From: Opitutus sp. ER46
GTDB taxonomy: Bacteria > Verrucomicrobiota > Verrucomicrobiia > Opitutales > Opitutaceae
Direction of reading: 5' to 3'
Assembly: GCF_003054705.1 (NCBI RefSeq)
Contig: NZ_QAYX01000019.1
Coordinates: forward strand, 310,001 to 374,000
DNA: 64,000 nt
The notes beneath the pieces are model-generated. The model saw only the letters and a program-made list of their open reading frames with translations. It made no database searches and was not told the DNA's origin. The translations under genes were made by a program, and so were the position numbers. This document shows, in pieces, positions 7,575 through 17,800 of this stretch (its first letter is position 1; every line of letters begins with the position of its first letter).

Positions 7575-8564
7575 TCACGCGCGGCTCGCGGCGAGCAACC
7601 GATCGAGCAGCTCCGCGTTGCGCACCGTCTCGACCAGCCTGAAGGCCGGGGCTCGCCCCTGCATCACGGCGTCGGAGAAATCTTCGATCTCCAACTGGTA
7701 CCGGTCGCAGGTCGGCAGGCTGAGCTCGCGGCGCGAGTCGCCCTGCAGCAGAACCAGCGGGCTGCCGTCGCCCAGGAACGCGTCGGGCACCTCGAGCGTG
7801 CCCTCGGTGCCGATGATCTCGGCGTAGATCCGCCGGTGCGCGCTGAAGCCGGACTGCAGGGTGGCCATGAGGCCAGAGCGATAGTGCAGGAGCGCGGAGA
7901 AATTCATGTCCACCCCGCCCTCGCACACGCAGTCGACCGCCACCTTTTCCGGCTGACCGCCCGCAGCGGGCCCCCCGCCCGCGAGGATATCGACGACCAG
8001 GCCGATGAAGTTGATCGGGTAGCAACCGACATCGTACAGCGAGCCGCCGCCGAGCTCGGGGTGCAGCTTGATCGACGGCGCCTGCAGCCGGAACCGGAAG
8101 AACGCGTTCACCTGCTTGATCTCGCCCAGCACGCCGGAACGCAGGATCTCAACGACCTTCTGGGTGCGCGGCGTGTAGCGGTACATGAACGCCTCCATCA
8201 GCGTCACGCCCCGCGCCTCCGCGGCGGCGATCATCTCGCGGCTCTCGGCGGCGGAGAGGCCCATGGGCTTCTCGCAAAGCACGTGCTTGCCCTGAGCGAT
8301 CGCCTGCAACGTCCACTCCCGGTGCATCGAGTTGGGCAGCGGGATGTAAACCGCCTCCACCTCGGGATCGTGAACGAGGTCCTCGTAGCTGGCGTGGCAG
8401 TGCGGCGGCGCGCCCTCGGCGCGGCATTGGTCGAGCTTGGCGCCGTCGCGGGAGGCGAGCGCGTGGAAGACGGCATTGCGGGATTTGCGGATGGCCGGTA
8501 TGACTGAGACGCGGGCAATCCGTGCATAACCCAGGACGCCCCAACGCAGCTGGCGAGTGTTCAT
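7575..8564 (-). CDS. Gfo/Idh/MocA-family oxidoreductase
   Basis: A 329-residue cytosolic oxidoreductase. The N-terminal Rossmann fold begins RWGVLGYARIA (7-17), and the family signature CEKP is at 97-100, followed by MGLSAAESREM. The MEAFMYRYTP segment is typical of the glucose-fructose oxidoreductase/dihydrodiol dehydrogenase branch, whose Lys in EKP takes part in hydride transfer on sugars or diols. Length is normal. It is not closely similar to the oxidoreductase at 5255-6640. It converges on the receiver gene with a 59-bp gap. The specific substrate cannot be assigned. Confidence 0.85.
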   Translation of the reverse strand: MNTRQLRWGVLGYARIARVSVIPAIRKSRNAVFHALASRDGAKLDQCRAEGAPPHCHASYEDLVHDPEVEAVYIPLPNSMHREWTLQAIAQGKHVLCEKPMGLSAAESREMIAAAEARGVTLMEAFMYRYTPRTQKVVEILRSGVLGEIKQVNAFFRFRLQAPSIKLHPELGGGSLYDVGCYPINFIGLVVDILAGGGPAAGGQPEKVAVDCVCEGGVDMNFSALLHYRSGLMATLQSGFSAHRRIYAEIIGTEGTLEVPDAFLGDGSPLVLLQGDSRRELSLPTCDRYQLEIEDFSDAVMQGRAPAFRLVETVRNAELLDRLLAASRA

Positions 8565-8632
8565 GAAAGTGAGGAGTGAGAGTGAAAGTGAGAGTGACGA
8601 TCGGAGTGAGGGTGAAAGTGAGAGTGAGAGTG
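8564..8632. repeat. GTGAGAGTGAAA low-complexity tract
   Basis: A purine-rich tract of degenerate hexamers (GTGAAA, GTGAGA, GTGAGG) beginning right at the start codon of the minus-strand oxidoreductase. Tracts of the same composition on the other strand occur in the twin elements at 18450-18670 and 40495-40715. Confidence 0.6.
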
Positions 8633-8746
8633 GAGGGAAACCACGTAGGGTGAGGTGGACAAGGCCCTCGACGCTCTATCCCGACGAACGCGCCATTGGG
8701 GACGAGGTTGACGACCTTGTGACGAAGGCGTGCACCCGATGGCGCG

Positions 8747-11023
8747 TCAGCGTTTCAGGACCTGGTAGAGGCTGGCGCGGTCGTCGGTCCAGAGAGGCTG
8801 GTAGATGGCCGGGCGCTCGAGGCCCTCGGAGACCTCGCGGATCTCTGGCGTCTCCAGGAGCGCGCGATTGCGGCTCACGAGCATCCAGGTCGTGCGGTAC
8901 ACCCACCAGTTGGGCTCGTCGTCCTCCGAGATCGTCACCGCGGTGAGATCGAACTCGCCAGCGAGGCGCTCCACGACGGGGCGCAGGTCGAGGTAGCGGT
9001 TGGAGATGTGCACGGCGATGATGCCGTCGGGCTTCAGCTGTTGGAGGTAGATGGCGAACGCCTCGCGGGTGAGCAGGTGGATGGGGATGGCGTCGCTGCT
9101 GAAGGCATCGAGCGCGAGGAGGTCGAACTTCTGCGGCTCGTGGGCGGCGAGCTCATACTCCATCGAGAGCCGGGCGTCGCCCATGACGACGTCGACCTTG
9201 GCGGGGCTGCGCTCGAGGTAGGTAAAATGCGTGCGGGCGAGCCGTTCGACGGCCGGGTTGATCTCGTAGATGCGGACGTAGTCACCGGCGGCGCCGTAGC
9301 GCGCGAGCGTGCCGGTGCCGAGACCGACGAGCCCGAGCCGGCGCTGGCCGGGAGGCGTGGGCAGGTGCTTGATCGCGAGACCGACGCCGCTGGTTTCGCC
9401 GTAGTACGAGGTGGCGAAAAGGGCCTTGGCCGGATCGGTGAACTGGAGGCCGTGCGTGGTGGCGCCGTGGAGCAGCAAACGGTACCGTTCGCCCTGAGTT
9501 TCCGGGCTGTAGTCGTACACCTTGAGCGTGCCGTAGAAGTTGCGGGAGGTGGCAATGGCGGCGGCGCCGCGGGCAACGTTCCATTGCACGATGGTGACGA
9601 TACCGACGAGGACGCTGAGTCCCATCAGGTAGCCGCCGAGCTTCGGGGTCCACTCGGTGCTGACGCGGCGCGTGCGGGCATCGATGACGCAGCCGAGGAA
9701 GAACGCGAGGCCGCCAACCATGAACCAAAGGTAGCGGTCACACACGAGCAGCCACTCCTCCCAGATCGAGAGCCCGCCGGAGAAGCGCGACTGCAACACC
9801 GGGATCAGGAGAACGGCGATGATGGCGCCGACGGCGGCACCGAGCCCAAGCGAGCGGCTCGCCTGCCGGAAGCAGATCACGCCGGCAAGGTAGCTGAGCA
9901 CCCACAGACCGAGTGAGAGATCATGGTAGTCGTCAAACAGCGCCGGCGCGACGAGCGCCACGAGCACGCCGCCGAGCGCGCCGCCCAGCGAGATCGCGAG
10001 GTAGAAGGACGTCAGGTACCGGGGCGACGGCTTCAGCTGGTAGAGCTCGCCGTGGCAGAACATGCAGGCGACGAACAGCGTCCCGCTGTACACCGCGATC
10101 TGGAGGGGCAGCGGCGCGTTGTTGCCCGCGGGCATGACCTGGAAGCAGGCGGCGATGCCGACCGCCAGCAGCGCGGCGAAAACCCCGCGGGCATACCAGC
10201 GCGCGTGATCGAAGCAGATCACGAAGCTCAGGAGATAGAGCGCCAGCGGCAGCACCCAGAGGAACGGAATGACGGCAACCTCCTGGCAGAGCTTGTTGGT
10301 GGTCGCGAGGAGGAGGACGGAAGCCGTGGCGGGTAGCAGGACCCAGAGGGCCTTGTCGAGCGGCGCGGGGCGGGCCTCCGCCTCGTCGACGGGGTTGGCG
10401 GGCGCGGCCGGGTCGGCCGCGGGAGTGGACGGGCCGGGCACGGGCTGGCGCGCCAGGCGCCACGCGCAGTAGCCGCAAAGGGCGACGAAGACGACGAAGC
10501 CGGAGGACCAGAGCGCGGCCTGGGTGAAGCGCGAGAACTTGACCTCAAAGAACACCGGGTAGCTCAGCAGCGCGAGGAGCGAGCCCACGTTGGACAGCGC
10601 GTAAAGCCGGTAGGGGGAGACGCCCGGGTGAGAGGCGCTGAACCACTGCTGCATGAGCGGACCGGTGGCGGAGAGCACGAAGTACGGCAGCCCGATGGTG
10701 CCGGCGAGGAGGAGGAGAATTTGCCACGTCGGGTTGCCGGCGACATGAAGCTTCCAGTGGTCACCGGGAGCGATGGGCAGGAGGAGCATGGCGGCGACGA
10801 GCAGCACGCCGTGCACGATCGCCTGACGCCGCGGGCGCACATGCGTGGTCAGGAAATGCGCGTACGCGTAGCCGCCGAGCAGGACGACCTGGAAGAAGAG
10901 CAGGCAGGTGGTCCACACGCCGGGACCGCCGCCGAACCACGGCAGGATGTATTTCCCGATGAGCGGCTGAACCTGGAACAGGAGGAACGCGCCGGTGAAG
11001 ATCGCGAGGGCGTAGGACAGCAT
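8747..11023 (-). CDS. membrane-anchored spermidine-synthase-like protein
   Basis: A 758-residue protein with many hydrophobic helices in roughly the first 470 residues (beginning MLSYALAIFTGAFLLFQVQP), followed by a soluble methyltransferase-fold domain. The soluble part shows LVGLGTGTLARYG (nucleotide-binding Gly-rich loop), YEINPAVERLA, GDARLSMEYE and LLALDAFSSDAIP, the pattern of spermidine/spermine synthases. Proteins of this fused architecture are common in bacteria, but their reaction is mostly unproven. The first residues of the soluble domain start near 500. The gene stands alone, with low-complexity sequence downstream and a divergent metallo-hydrolase upstream. Confidence 0.8.
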   Translation of the reverse strand: MLSYALAIFTGAFLLFQVQPLIGKYILPWFGGGPGVWTTCLLFFQVVLLGGYAYAHFLTTHVRPRRQAIVHGVLLVAAMLLLPIAPGDHWKLHVAGNPTWQILLLLAGTIGLPYFVLSATGPLMQQWFSASHPGVSPYRLYALSNVGSLLALLSYPVFFEVKFSRFTQAALWSSGFVVFVALCGYCAWRLARQPVPGPSTPAADPAAPANPVDEAEARPAPLDKALWVLLPATASVLLLATTNKLCQEVAVIPFLWVLPLALYLLSFVICFDHARWYARGVFAALLAVGIAACFQVMPAGNNAPLPLQIAVYSGTLFVACMFCHGELYQLKPSPRYLTSFYLAISLGGALGGVLVALVAPALFDDYHDLSLGLWVLSYLAGVICFRQASRSLGLGAAVGAIIAVLLIPVLQSRFSGGLSIWEEWLLVCDRYLWFMVGGLAFFLGCVIDARTRRVSTEWTPKLGGYLMGLSVLVGIVTIVQWNVARGAAAIATSRNFYGTLKVYDYSPETQGERYRLLLHGATTHGLQFTDPAKALFATSYYGETSGVGLAIKHLPTPPGQRRLGLVGLGTGTLARYGAAGDYVRIYEINPAVERLARTHFTYLERSPAKVDVVMGDARLSMEYELAAHEPQKFDLLALDAFSSDAIPIHLLTREAFAIYLQQLKPDGIIAVHISNRYLDLRPVVERLAGEFDLTAVTISEDDEPNWWVYRTTWMLVSRNRALLETPEIREVSEGLERPAIYQPLWTDDRASLYQVLKR

Positions 11024-11397
11024 AGGTCAGTCCACGCGCGGGCTCCGCAAGGCGGCGGGGTAGCGGTCGCTTGTGGCCATGCGCGGACGTCAACGGAACC
11101 GGCGGGACGTTGCGAGCCCACAAACCGCGAGAGTGCAAATTCGCGGGCACGCGGGCCGGGGTGTGTCGGCGGGACGTCCGGACTGAGCGTGCGGGCGGGG
11201 CTGCGCTCCCCTGCCCCGCCGGAGGCGGCGAAGGCGGGATGCGGGGCGTCCCGGCCGGGCTGCGGCTCAAGGCGGGGTGAGCGGGATGGCGGGCGGGCGA
11301 AATCGCGCGCGGAAAACGCGGTGCGTCCGCAGGCAACGGCGCGGGACCAAGAATTGGATTGGCGGGCGCAACCCGCGGCGTTTCAACCCATGCCAAC
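11024..11397. other. intergenic region, no gene seen
   Basis: This 374-bp divergent gap between the membrane spermidine-synthase-like gene and the metallo-hydrolase is extremely GC-rich and holds only short, unconvincing open frames. It presumably contains both promoters, but I cannot point to a clear -35/-10 pair. Confidence 0.5.
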
Positions 11398-12198
11398 ATG
11401 GGCATGAGGTTTTGCATTCTGGGGAGCGGCAGCGCGGGCAACTCCGCGCTGTTGATCACGGAGAACACCCGGGTGCTGGTCGACGCGGGCTTTTCGGCGC
11501 GGAAGCTGTCCACGCTGCTGGCGGCGGTGGGCGAAACCCTGGAGCGCATCGATGCGGTGTTCCTCACGCATGAGCACGGCGACCACTGCGCCGGCGTGGA
11601 GGGGTTGAAGAAGTTTCCGCACCTGCAGTTCTTCGCCAACGCGGCGACCGCGCGCGCGATCCAGCGGGGGCTGAGCCACCAGCCCAACTGGCAGCTTTTC
11701 GAGACCGGCGGGCGCTTTCGGTTTCGCGACCTGGAGGTGCAGAGCTATGCGGTGCCGCACGACGCACAGGAGCCGGTGGGTTTCCGGTTCAGCAGCGGCA
11801 TCGACGGCGATCTCTTTTCGCCGCGCCGGTCGATCGCGGTCCTCACCGACCTGGGCTATGCCCCGCAGAACGTCCACGAGTGCATCCGCGACTGCGAAGT
11901 TGTCATGGTGGAGTCGAACCACTGCCCGGAGTTGTTGAAGGCCGACACCCGCCGGCCGTGGTCGACGAAGCAGCGCATCGCAGGGCGGCACGGGCATCTG
12001 TCGAACGCCGCCGCGCGCGAGCTGCTCGCGACGGTGGCGAGCCCGCGGTGGCGCCGCATCTACCTCACGCATCTCTCGCGCGACTGTAACTCGCGCCCGG
12101 CGGTCGAGGCCGCGTTTGCCGATGTGCGCCGCGCGCTGAACGCGTGCGAGTTTTCCATCGTCGAGCAGGGACAGAGCACGCCGATCTACGACCTGTAG
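11398..12198 (+). CDS. MBL-fold metallo-hydrolase, YycJ/WalJ-like
   Basis: A metallo-beta-lactamase-fold protein of about 266 residues beginning MGMRFCILGSGSAGNSALL. The metal-binding motif THEHGDHCAGV is clear. Later ligands are in SYAVPHDAQEP and VMVESNHCPELL, and a final His is in YLTHLSRDCNS. The FCILGSGSAGNS start and the SNHCPE motif are typical of the YycJ/WalJ group, putative exonucleases or RNA-processing enzymes. The ATG at 11404 is an equally good start, and no ribosome-binding site decides between them. It probably acts in the cytosol with two divalent metals; the nuclease role is family knowledge, not shown here. Confidence 0.85.
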   Translation: MGMRFCILGSGSAGNSALLITENTRVLVDAGFSARKLSTLLAAVGETLERIDAVFLTHEHGDHCAGVEGLKKFPHLQFFANAATARAIQRGLSHQPNWQLFETGGRFRFRDLEVQSYAVPHDAQEPVGFRFSSGIDGDLFSPRRSIAVLTDLGYAPQNVHECIRDCEVVMVESNHCPELLKADTRRPWSTKQRIAGRHGHLSNAAARELLATVASPRWRRIYLTHLSRDCNSRPAVEAAFADVRRALNACEFSIVEQGQSTPIYDL

Positions 12199-12225
12199 TC
12201 TCGGCGCCCCACCGGCGCCGAGATG

Positions 12226-12350
12226 TTGCAGGTGGGAAGGTCAGAACGTTGCAGGTTCCACGTTGGAAAGTTGCAGGTTCGGAAGCGGAACGACCGTTGC
12301 AGGCGAGGAGCCGCCCCGCGTTGCAGGTGGGAAGGTTGGCAAGTTGCAGG
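12226..12350 (+). repeat. six TTGCAGG repeats
   Basis: TTGCAGG occurs at 12226, 12249, 12271, 12297, 12321 and 12344, mostly followed by T and a G-rich segment (GTTGCAGGTGGGAAGGT). Spacing is irregular at 22-26 bp. The tract fills the gap between the metallo-hydrolase and the convergent alcohol dehydrogenase. Confidence 0.7.
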
Positions 12351-12414
12351 TTGGGAGGGTCCGAACCTTAAGCCTTAGGACTTCCAACCTTAAACAGCGG
12401 CGCGGGACGCGCCG

Positions 12415-13428
12415 CTAAACCTCGATCATCGCTTTCAGCACCGCGGGATTCCCGGCGATCTCCGTTGGAAACACGCGCGGCGTGTCGGCCAGGGCGAAGC
12501 GGTGCGTGATCCACGGGCTGGTGTCGACCTTGCCCGCCTCGACCAGCGCGATGATGTCGCGGAATGTCTGCGGCAGCGAGTTGCGGCTGCCGGACACTGT
12601 GAGCTCGCGGCGGTGGAAGTTAGGGTCGTTGAAGGTAAGATCGCCCTGGAAGAGGCCGACGAAGACGATCCGCCCGCCGTGCGCCGCCAACTCGAAGGTG
12701 CCGGCCATGGACTTGGGGTTGCCGGTGGCGTCGATCACGACGTTGGGCAGATCGCCGCCGCCGATCGCCTTGAGGGCGTTCGCGGCCTCCGCGCCGGCGG
12801 TCACGACATGGCGGACGCCCAGTTTCTCGCGGCAGAACGTGAGGCGCGTTTCGCTGACATCCATGACCGCGACGGTCGCGCCGCTCACGAGGGCGAACTG
12901 GATCACGCTCAGCCCGATCGGGCCGGCGCCGATCACGACCACGAAGTCATCGCGCTGCAGGGCGGCGCGTTCCACGGCGTGCGCCCCGATGCCGAGCGTC
13001 TCGACGAGGGCGAGTTGCTCGAAGCCCAGCTTGGCGGAGCGGTGGAGCTTGCGCGCCGGGAGGGCGAACAACGGCCGCATGCCGCCGTCCGCATGCACGC
13101 CGAGCACCTTCAGCTCGGAGCAGCAGTTGGGTTTGCCGCGCCGGCACGCCACGCAGCGGCCGCAATTCACATAAGGTTCGACCGAGCAGCGGTCGCCCAC
13201 CTTGAGGCCATGCGGCTCAGAACCGGGGTCGACCACCTCCACGCCGAGTTCGTGTCCGAGCACGCGCGGGTAGCTGAAGAACGGTTGCTTGCCGGCGAAG
13301 GCGTGCAGGTCAGTGCCACAGACGCCCACGCGGTGCACGCGGACCAGGGCCTCGCCCGGCGCGGGCTTGGGCTCGGTCACGTCGACGGCGCTGAACGAAC
13401 CGGGTTTCTCGAGTACGATTTGAAGCAT
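12415..13428 (-). CDS. zinc-dependent alcohol dehydrogenase (MDR family)
   Basis: A 337-residue medium-chain dehydrogenase. Catalytic zinc ligands are Cys37 (GVCGTDLH) and His59/Glu60 (LGHE). The structural zinc lobe has cysteines 89, 92, 95 and 103 (NCGRCVACRRGKPNCC). The NAD(P) loop GAGPIG is at 167-172. I start at the ATG giving MLQIVLEKPGSF, the normal family N-terminus; the frame remains open further upstream but without family similarity. It resembles the sorbitol/threonine/galactonate dehydrogenase group. It is followed, 71 bp upstream on the same strand, by an aldo/keto reductase, and the two may catalyse successive oxidations of a sugar such as L-fucose or L-galactose; this is inference. 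Confidence 0.87.
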   Translation of the reverse strand: MLQIVLEKPGSFSAVDVTEPKPAPGEALVRVHRVGVCGTDLHAFAGKQPFFSYPRVLGHELGVEVVDPGSEPHGLKVGDRCSVEPYVNCGRCVACRRGKPNCCSELKVLGVHADGGMRPLFALPARKLHRSAKLGFEQLALVETLGIGAHAVERAALQRDDFVVVIGAGPIGLSVIQFALVSGATVAVMDVSETRLTFCREKLGVRHVVTAGAEAANALKAIGGGDLPNVVIDATGNPKSMAGTFELAAHGGRIVFVGLFQGDLTFNDPNFHRRELTVSGSRNSLPQTFRDIIALVEAGKVDTSPWITHRFALADTPRVFPTEIAGNPAVLKAMIEV

Positions 13429-13499
13429 GGAAGAGGGGGAAGACGAAGCGGGGCGGCGCGACGGCACGAGGGCGGCGCGGGACGAACACCACTGGCGGC

Positions 13500-14453
13500 T
13501 CAGCCGATCAGCGCATCGCGGTTCTCGGGCCGGCCGCGGGTGAAGTTGTGATTGTGGATCGGCTTCAGGATCGCGAGCACCTGGGCCATCAGCTCGAAGT
13601 CGATCGGCTCTTCGATGTAGCGGACGTTCCGGCGGATGTTCTCCGGGTTGGCGCTGCCCACGAGGGTCGTGGCGATCGCCGGGTGCGCGACACAGAACTG
13701 GACCGCGAGCTTCACAATGTCGGCTCCGACGGCCTGGCAGTACGCCACCGCACGGCGGCTCACCTCCACCATCTGGCGCGGCGCCGGGTGCCACGACGGC
13801 ACGCCGCGCTCCGTGAGCAGCCCCATGCCGGTCGGCGAGGCGTTGATCACGCCAATGCCCTTGCCTTGCAGGTACGGAATCAGCCCGTCCAGCGCCGTAT
13901 CATTCAGTTCGTAGCGGCAGAACGACAGGATGGTCTCGACCGTCCCGGCCGGCGCCTGGTCGAGCACGCCCGAGAATATCTTCAATGGCAGGCCCGTGAT
14001 CCCGATGTGCCCGATCCGGCCGGCATCGCGCAGCTTCACCAGCGCCGGCAGCGTCTCGTGCACGATTTGGTTCAGGTCGGCGAACTCGATGTCGTGGCAC
14101 TGCAGCAAGTCGATGTACTCAACCCCGAGGCGCTGGCAGCTCTCGTCCAGGCTGCGCGTCACGCGGGCGGCGGAGAAATCAAACTGCCCCTCGCCATACT
14201 GGCCCACCTTGGTTGCCAGCACATAGCTTTCCCGCGGCACGCCCGCCAGCGCCCGGCCGAGCACCGTCTCCGCCCGGGTCGCGCCGTAATACGGCGACAC
14301 GTCGATGAAGTTCATCCCCAGGTCCAGGGCGGTGCGCACGGCACGGATCGACTCGGAGTCGTCCGTCGTCCGGAACACGCCGCCCAGCGACGACGCGCCG
14401 AAACTCAGGACCGACACATCCAGACCGGTGTGACCAAGGGGGCGGTAAAGCAT
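13500..14453 (-). CDS. aldo/keto reductase, L-fucose/L-galactose dehydrogenase-like
   Basis: A 317-residue TIM-barrel oxidoreductase. The catalytic tetrad is visible: Asp51 and Tyr56 in FIDVSPYYG, Lys82 in ATKVGQY, and His120 in LLQCHD. The start MLYRPLGHTGLDVSVLSFGASSLGG and the GQFDFSA segment are characteristic of the branch containing plant L-galactose dehydrogenase and bacterial sugar dehydrogenases. It probably oxidises a sugar at C1 with NAD(P). The gene lies directly upstream of the zinc dehydrogenase on the same strand, so co-transcription is likely. It is divergent from the large TonB receptor gene. Confidence 0.85.
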   Translation of the reverse strand: MLYRPLGHTGLDVSVLSFGASSLGGVFRTTDDSESIRAVRTALDLGMNFIDVSPYYGATRAETVLGRALAGVPRESYVLATKVGQYGEGQFDFSAARVTRSLDESCQRLGVEYIDLLQCHDIEFADLNQIVHETLPALVKLRDAGRIGHIGITGLPLKIFSGVLDQAPAGTVETILSFCRYELNDTALDGLIPYLQGKGIGVINASPTGMGLLTERGVPSWHPAPRQMVEVSRRAVAYCQAVGADIVKLAVQFCVAHPAIATTLVGSANPENIRRNVRYIEEPIDFELMAQVLAILKPIHNHNFTRGRPENRDALIG

Positions 14454-14695
14454 GGTTCGGCCAGCGTGGACGGCGCGGCGCCCGACGGGAATCCCGGAGT
14501 TTCCGATCCGTCACGTGCGGGCGACGGACTGTCCGCCATTTTGTGTGATTCCCGCCTCCCGCGTCTCCTGCCAGTCAACGATGCGCGCACCGGTCTCCTT
14601 GGCTCCTTATTTCATCGGGCGCACTGCTTGATCTGCCCGCTGACTACCCCCGTTCCCGCAGGTATTCCCCCGTCCCCGAACAATATGAACTTGCG

Positions 14696-14711
14696 GCGGA
14701 CACGTGTCCGC
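14696..14711. promoter_or_regulatory. 16-bp perfect palindrome upstream of the TonB receptor
   Basis: GCGGACACGTGTCCGC is a perfect palindrome about 90 bp before the receptor start and about 240 bp before the divergent aldo/keto reductase start. The rest of the 348-bp gap shows no gene. A dimeric regulator controlling the sugar genes and the receptor is plausible; there is no direct evidence. Confidence 0.4.
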
Positions 14712-14801
14712 GCCATTGGGCATATTTGCTTAAACCCTGACAGAGATACCCCCTCCAACAGACCCCTTCGGTGACGCCGTTGGTTCGTTGACCGCGACGC
14801 C

Positions 14802-17800
14802 ATGCTGCCACCGCTCAAACCTGCTACAACTATGACTCCACATCGATCAATGACGCTGCGCCCGATCGTGCGGGCACAAGCTCTCGCCGCCATGCTCGCG
14901 GCTACCGGCCTCGTCGCCCAAGTGGCGCCGGCGCCGGCTCCCGAGGCCGCCACGGCTCCGCGCCAGCCGGTGCCGGTAACGCAAAACACCGCTGCCAAGC
15001 CGGCAGCCTCCACCGACGAGGTCATTGAACTCTCGCCGTTCGAGGTCGTCTCCGACAGCCGCGGTTACTTCGCGACGAACACGATGTCCGGCACCCGCTT
15101 CAACACCAAGGTCGAGGACCTGGCGTCGTCGCTGAGCGTCGTGACCAAGGAGCAGATGGAAGACTTCGGCATGCTCGATCTGAACGACGTCTTCCTCTAC
15201 ACCGCCGGCGCGGAAGGCACGGGCACCTACACGGACTACGTCATGGACCGTAACGGCCAGCTGACGGACAACGTGCAGATGAACCCCACGGGCGCGAACC
15301 GCATCCGTGGCGTCGCCGCTGCCAACCAGTCTTACGGCAACTACGAGACGCAGGGCCGCATGCCGATCGACCCGTTGATCACGGACGCGATCGAAGTCAG
15401 CCGCGGCCCGAACGCCAACGTGTTCGGCCTCGGCAATGCCTCCGGTACCGCCAACGCCGTCCCGGTCTCCGCCAACCTCACCCGCGACCGCAGCCGCGCC
15501 GAGGTTCGCGTCGACAGTTACGAAGGCTATCGCACGAGCTTGGACATCAATCGTGTGATCAAGAAGAACGTTCTCGCCGTGCGCGTGAACGGCGCCTTCC
15601 AGCACGACGCCTTCATCCGCAAGCCCTCCGGCGTCAACACGGTGCGCTACAACGGCATGATCAAGTACCAGCCATTCAAGAACACCACGATCTCCGGTGC
15701 CTTCCTGCACTACCGCATGAACGGCAACCGCCCGAACTACACCCCGCCGCGTGACTACATCAGCGACTGGGTCAACAACGGGAAGCCCTCATGGGATCCG
15801 GTCCGCCAAGTTATCCACCTGAACGGCCAGACGATCGACAAGAATGGCGTCGTCACCGGCGGCCGGGCGATCGTCCCGATCACGGCCGACTCGGCCATTC
15901 CGTCCTATGTCCCGATCACCCGGTCGGGCACGATCCAGACTCGCGGCAACCTTTACATCGATCAGGGCGGCATCGGCTACTGGTCCGCCCCGAACGCCAA
16001 CTCGCAGACCGCCTCCTTCGTCACGCCCGCGGCCAACAACCAGACCGTCCGCCTCATGCAAACCGGCATTCTGGGCGCCAACCTCGGCCGCTTCACCAAC
16101 CAGCCCCTCTGGACCACCACCCCGACGGTCGGTGACCATAGCTGGTACGACTGGTCCGAACAGAACTTGTCCTCGGTCAACCGGCTGATGGACCGGACCA
16201 ACACGTATAGCGCGCAGATCGACCAGACGTTCTTCAACACGCCTCGTCAGATGCTCGTCGCCCAGGTGGGCTTCTTCCGCGAAGATTCCCTCCGCTACCA
16301 GCGTACCCCGCTCGGCAATTCCGGCACCTCCGGCCAGACCGGCCAGCTCTTCGTCGACGTCAACGAGTATAATCTCGACGGCACGGTGAACCCGTACTTC
16401 GGCCGGCCCTATCTGGCCGCCACCGAACCCCTCACTCGCTGGATGCCGATGAAATGGGACACCTATCGCGGCCAGGTCGCCTATAAGCTCGACCTTCGTG
16501 AGGAGAGCAACTGGCTCAAGTGGCTCGGCATGCACCAGCTGAGCGGCTACAACGAGTACAAGTACCGCATCCAGCGCCAGTACTCCTATCGTGAGGCGCT
16601 GACCTCCAATCACACCTGGACCGAAACGGGCCGTACCGGCTTCCTTTCGACCATGGGCCGCGCCGTGCAGAGCAATGTCAGCGGCGGCCCGCAGGCCGGC
16701 GCCAACGTTGTGCGCCAGTACCTCCGGTACTATGTCGGCGACGCCAACGGCTCGAACATCGACTACGCCCCGCAGGACTTCAATCACGGCAACTACACGT
16801 TCAACTGGGGCGGCTATCGCACCGTCAGCAGCGGCGTCGTGAGTGATCCGGTCTTCTACAAGGAGAACGCGACCCTCGGCCTGCTCGCCTCGACCGATGG
16901 CACCGGCGGCAACAACAACGTCAAGACCATCATCAAGACCCCCGGCGCCGTCCTTCAGAGCCAGTTCTTCAACGGCGCGCTCGTCACGATGTTCGGTATG
17001 CGCCAGGACAAGGTATACTCGAAGTTCGGCAACACCCCGAATCTCGTGAACGGCAACACCGAGCACGACTTCATCACCGACAATGGCTGGCAGACCGGCG
17101 ACTACCGCTACAGCAGCGGCCGGACCAAGACCACCAGCATCGTGGCCCGTCCGTTCCGTGAATTCGCGTTCACCCGGAACATGATGAACAGCAACAACCC
17201 GGTCGTCAGCGCCCTCGGCCATGTCGCCCGCGGCCTCTCGGTCACCTACAATCAATCCGACAACTTCTTCCCGCAGGCCCCCGCGGTCGACCTGTACTTC
17301 AAGGAGCTGCCCAACACCACCGGCAAGGGCAAGGACTACGGCTTCTGGCTCGACCTCTTCGACAGCAAGCTCGTCCTCCGCTTCAACCACTACATCACCC
17401 GTCAGCTGAACGCGCGTGATGGCGATGCCAACACCGTCGCCCAGCGCGTGCTCCGCCTCGACCTCGATATCTCGGCCGACAACTACCAGTTGTATGATCG
17501 CGCCACCGACTGGTGGACGCTCACGCATCCTGACTGGACCGCCACTCAGGTTCGCCAAGCCGTCGCTGACCAGATGAAGATTCCGATCGATCAATACGAT
17601 CGTCTGGTCACGAACTTCCGCGCCGGCACCATCGCCGCCACCAACGACATCATCGCGACCGGCAACGAAGTCGAAATCGACTTCAACCCCACGCGCTATT
17701 GGACCGTCAAGGCCTCGGTCGTGCAGCAGAAGTCGATCAGCGCGAATGTCTCGCAGACCGTTCAGCAATGGATCAACGAACGCATGCCGATCTGGACCTC

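Noticed and set aside
14696-14780. Sigma-54 promoter (TTGGGCATATTTGCTT) before the TonB receptor
   Set aside because: The GG and GC elements are 8 or fewer bases apart and not the required 10.
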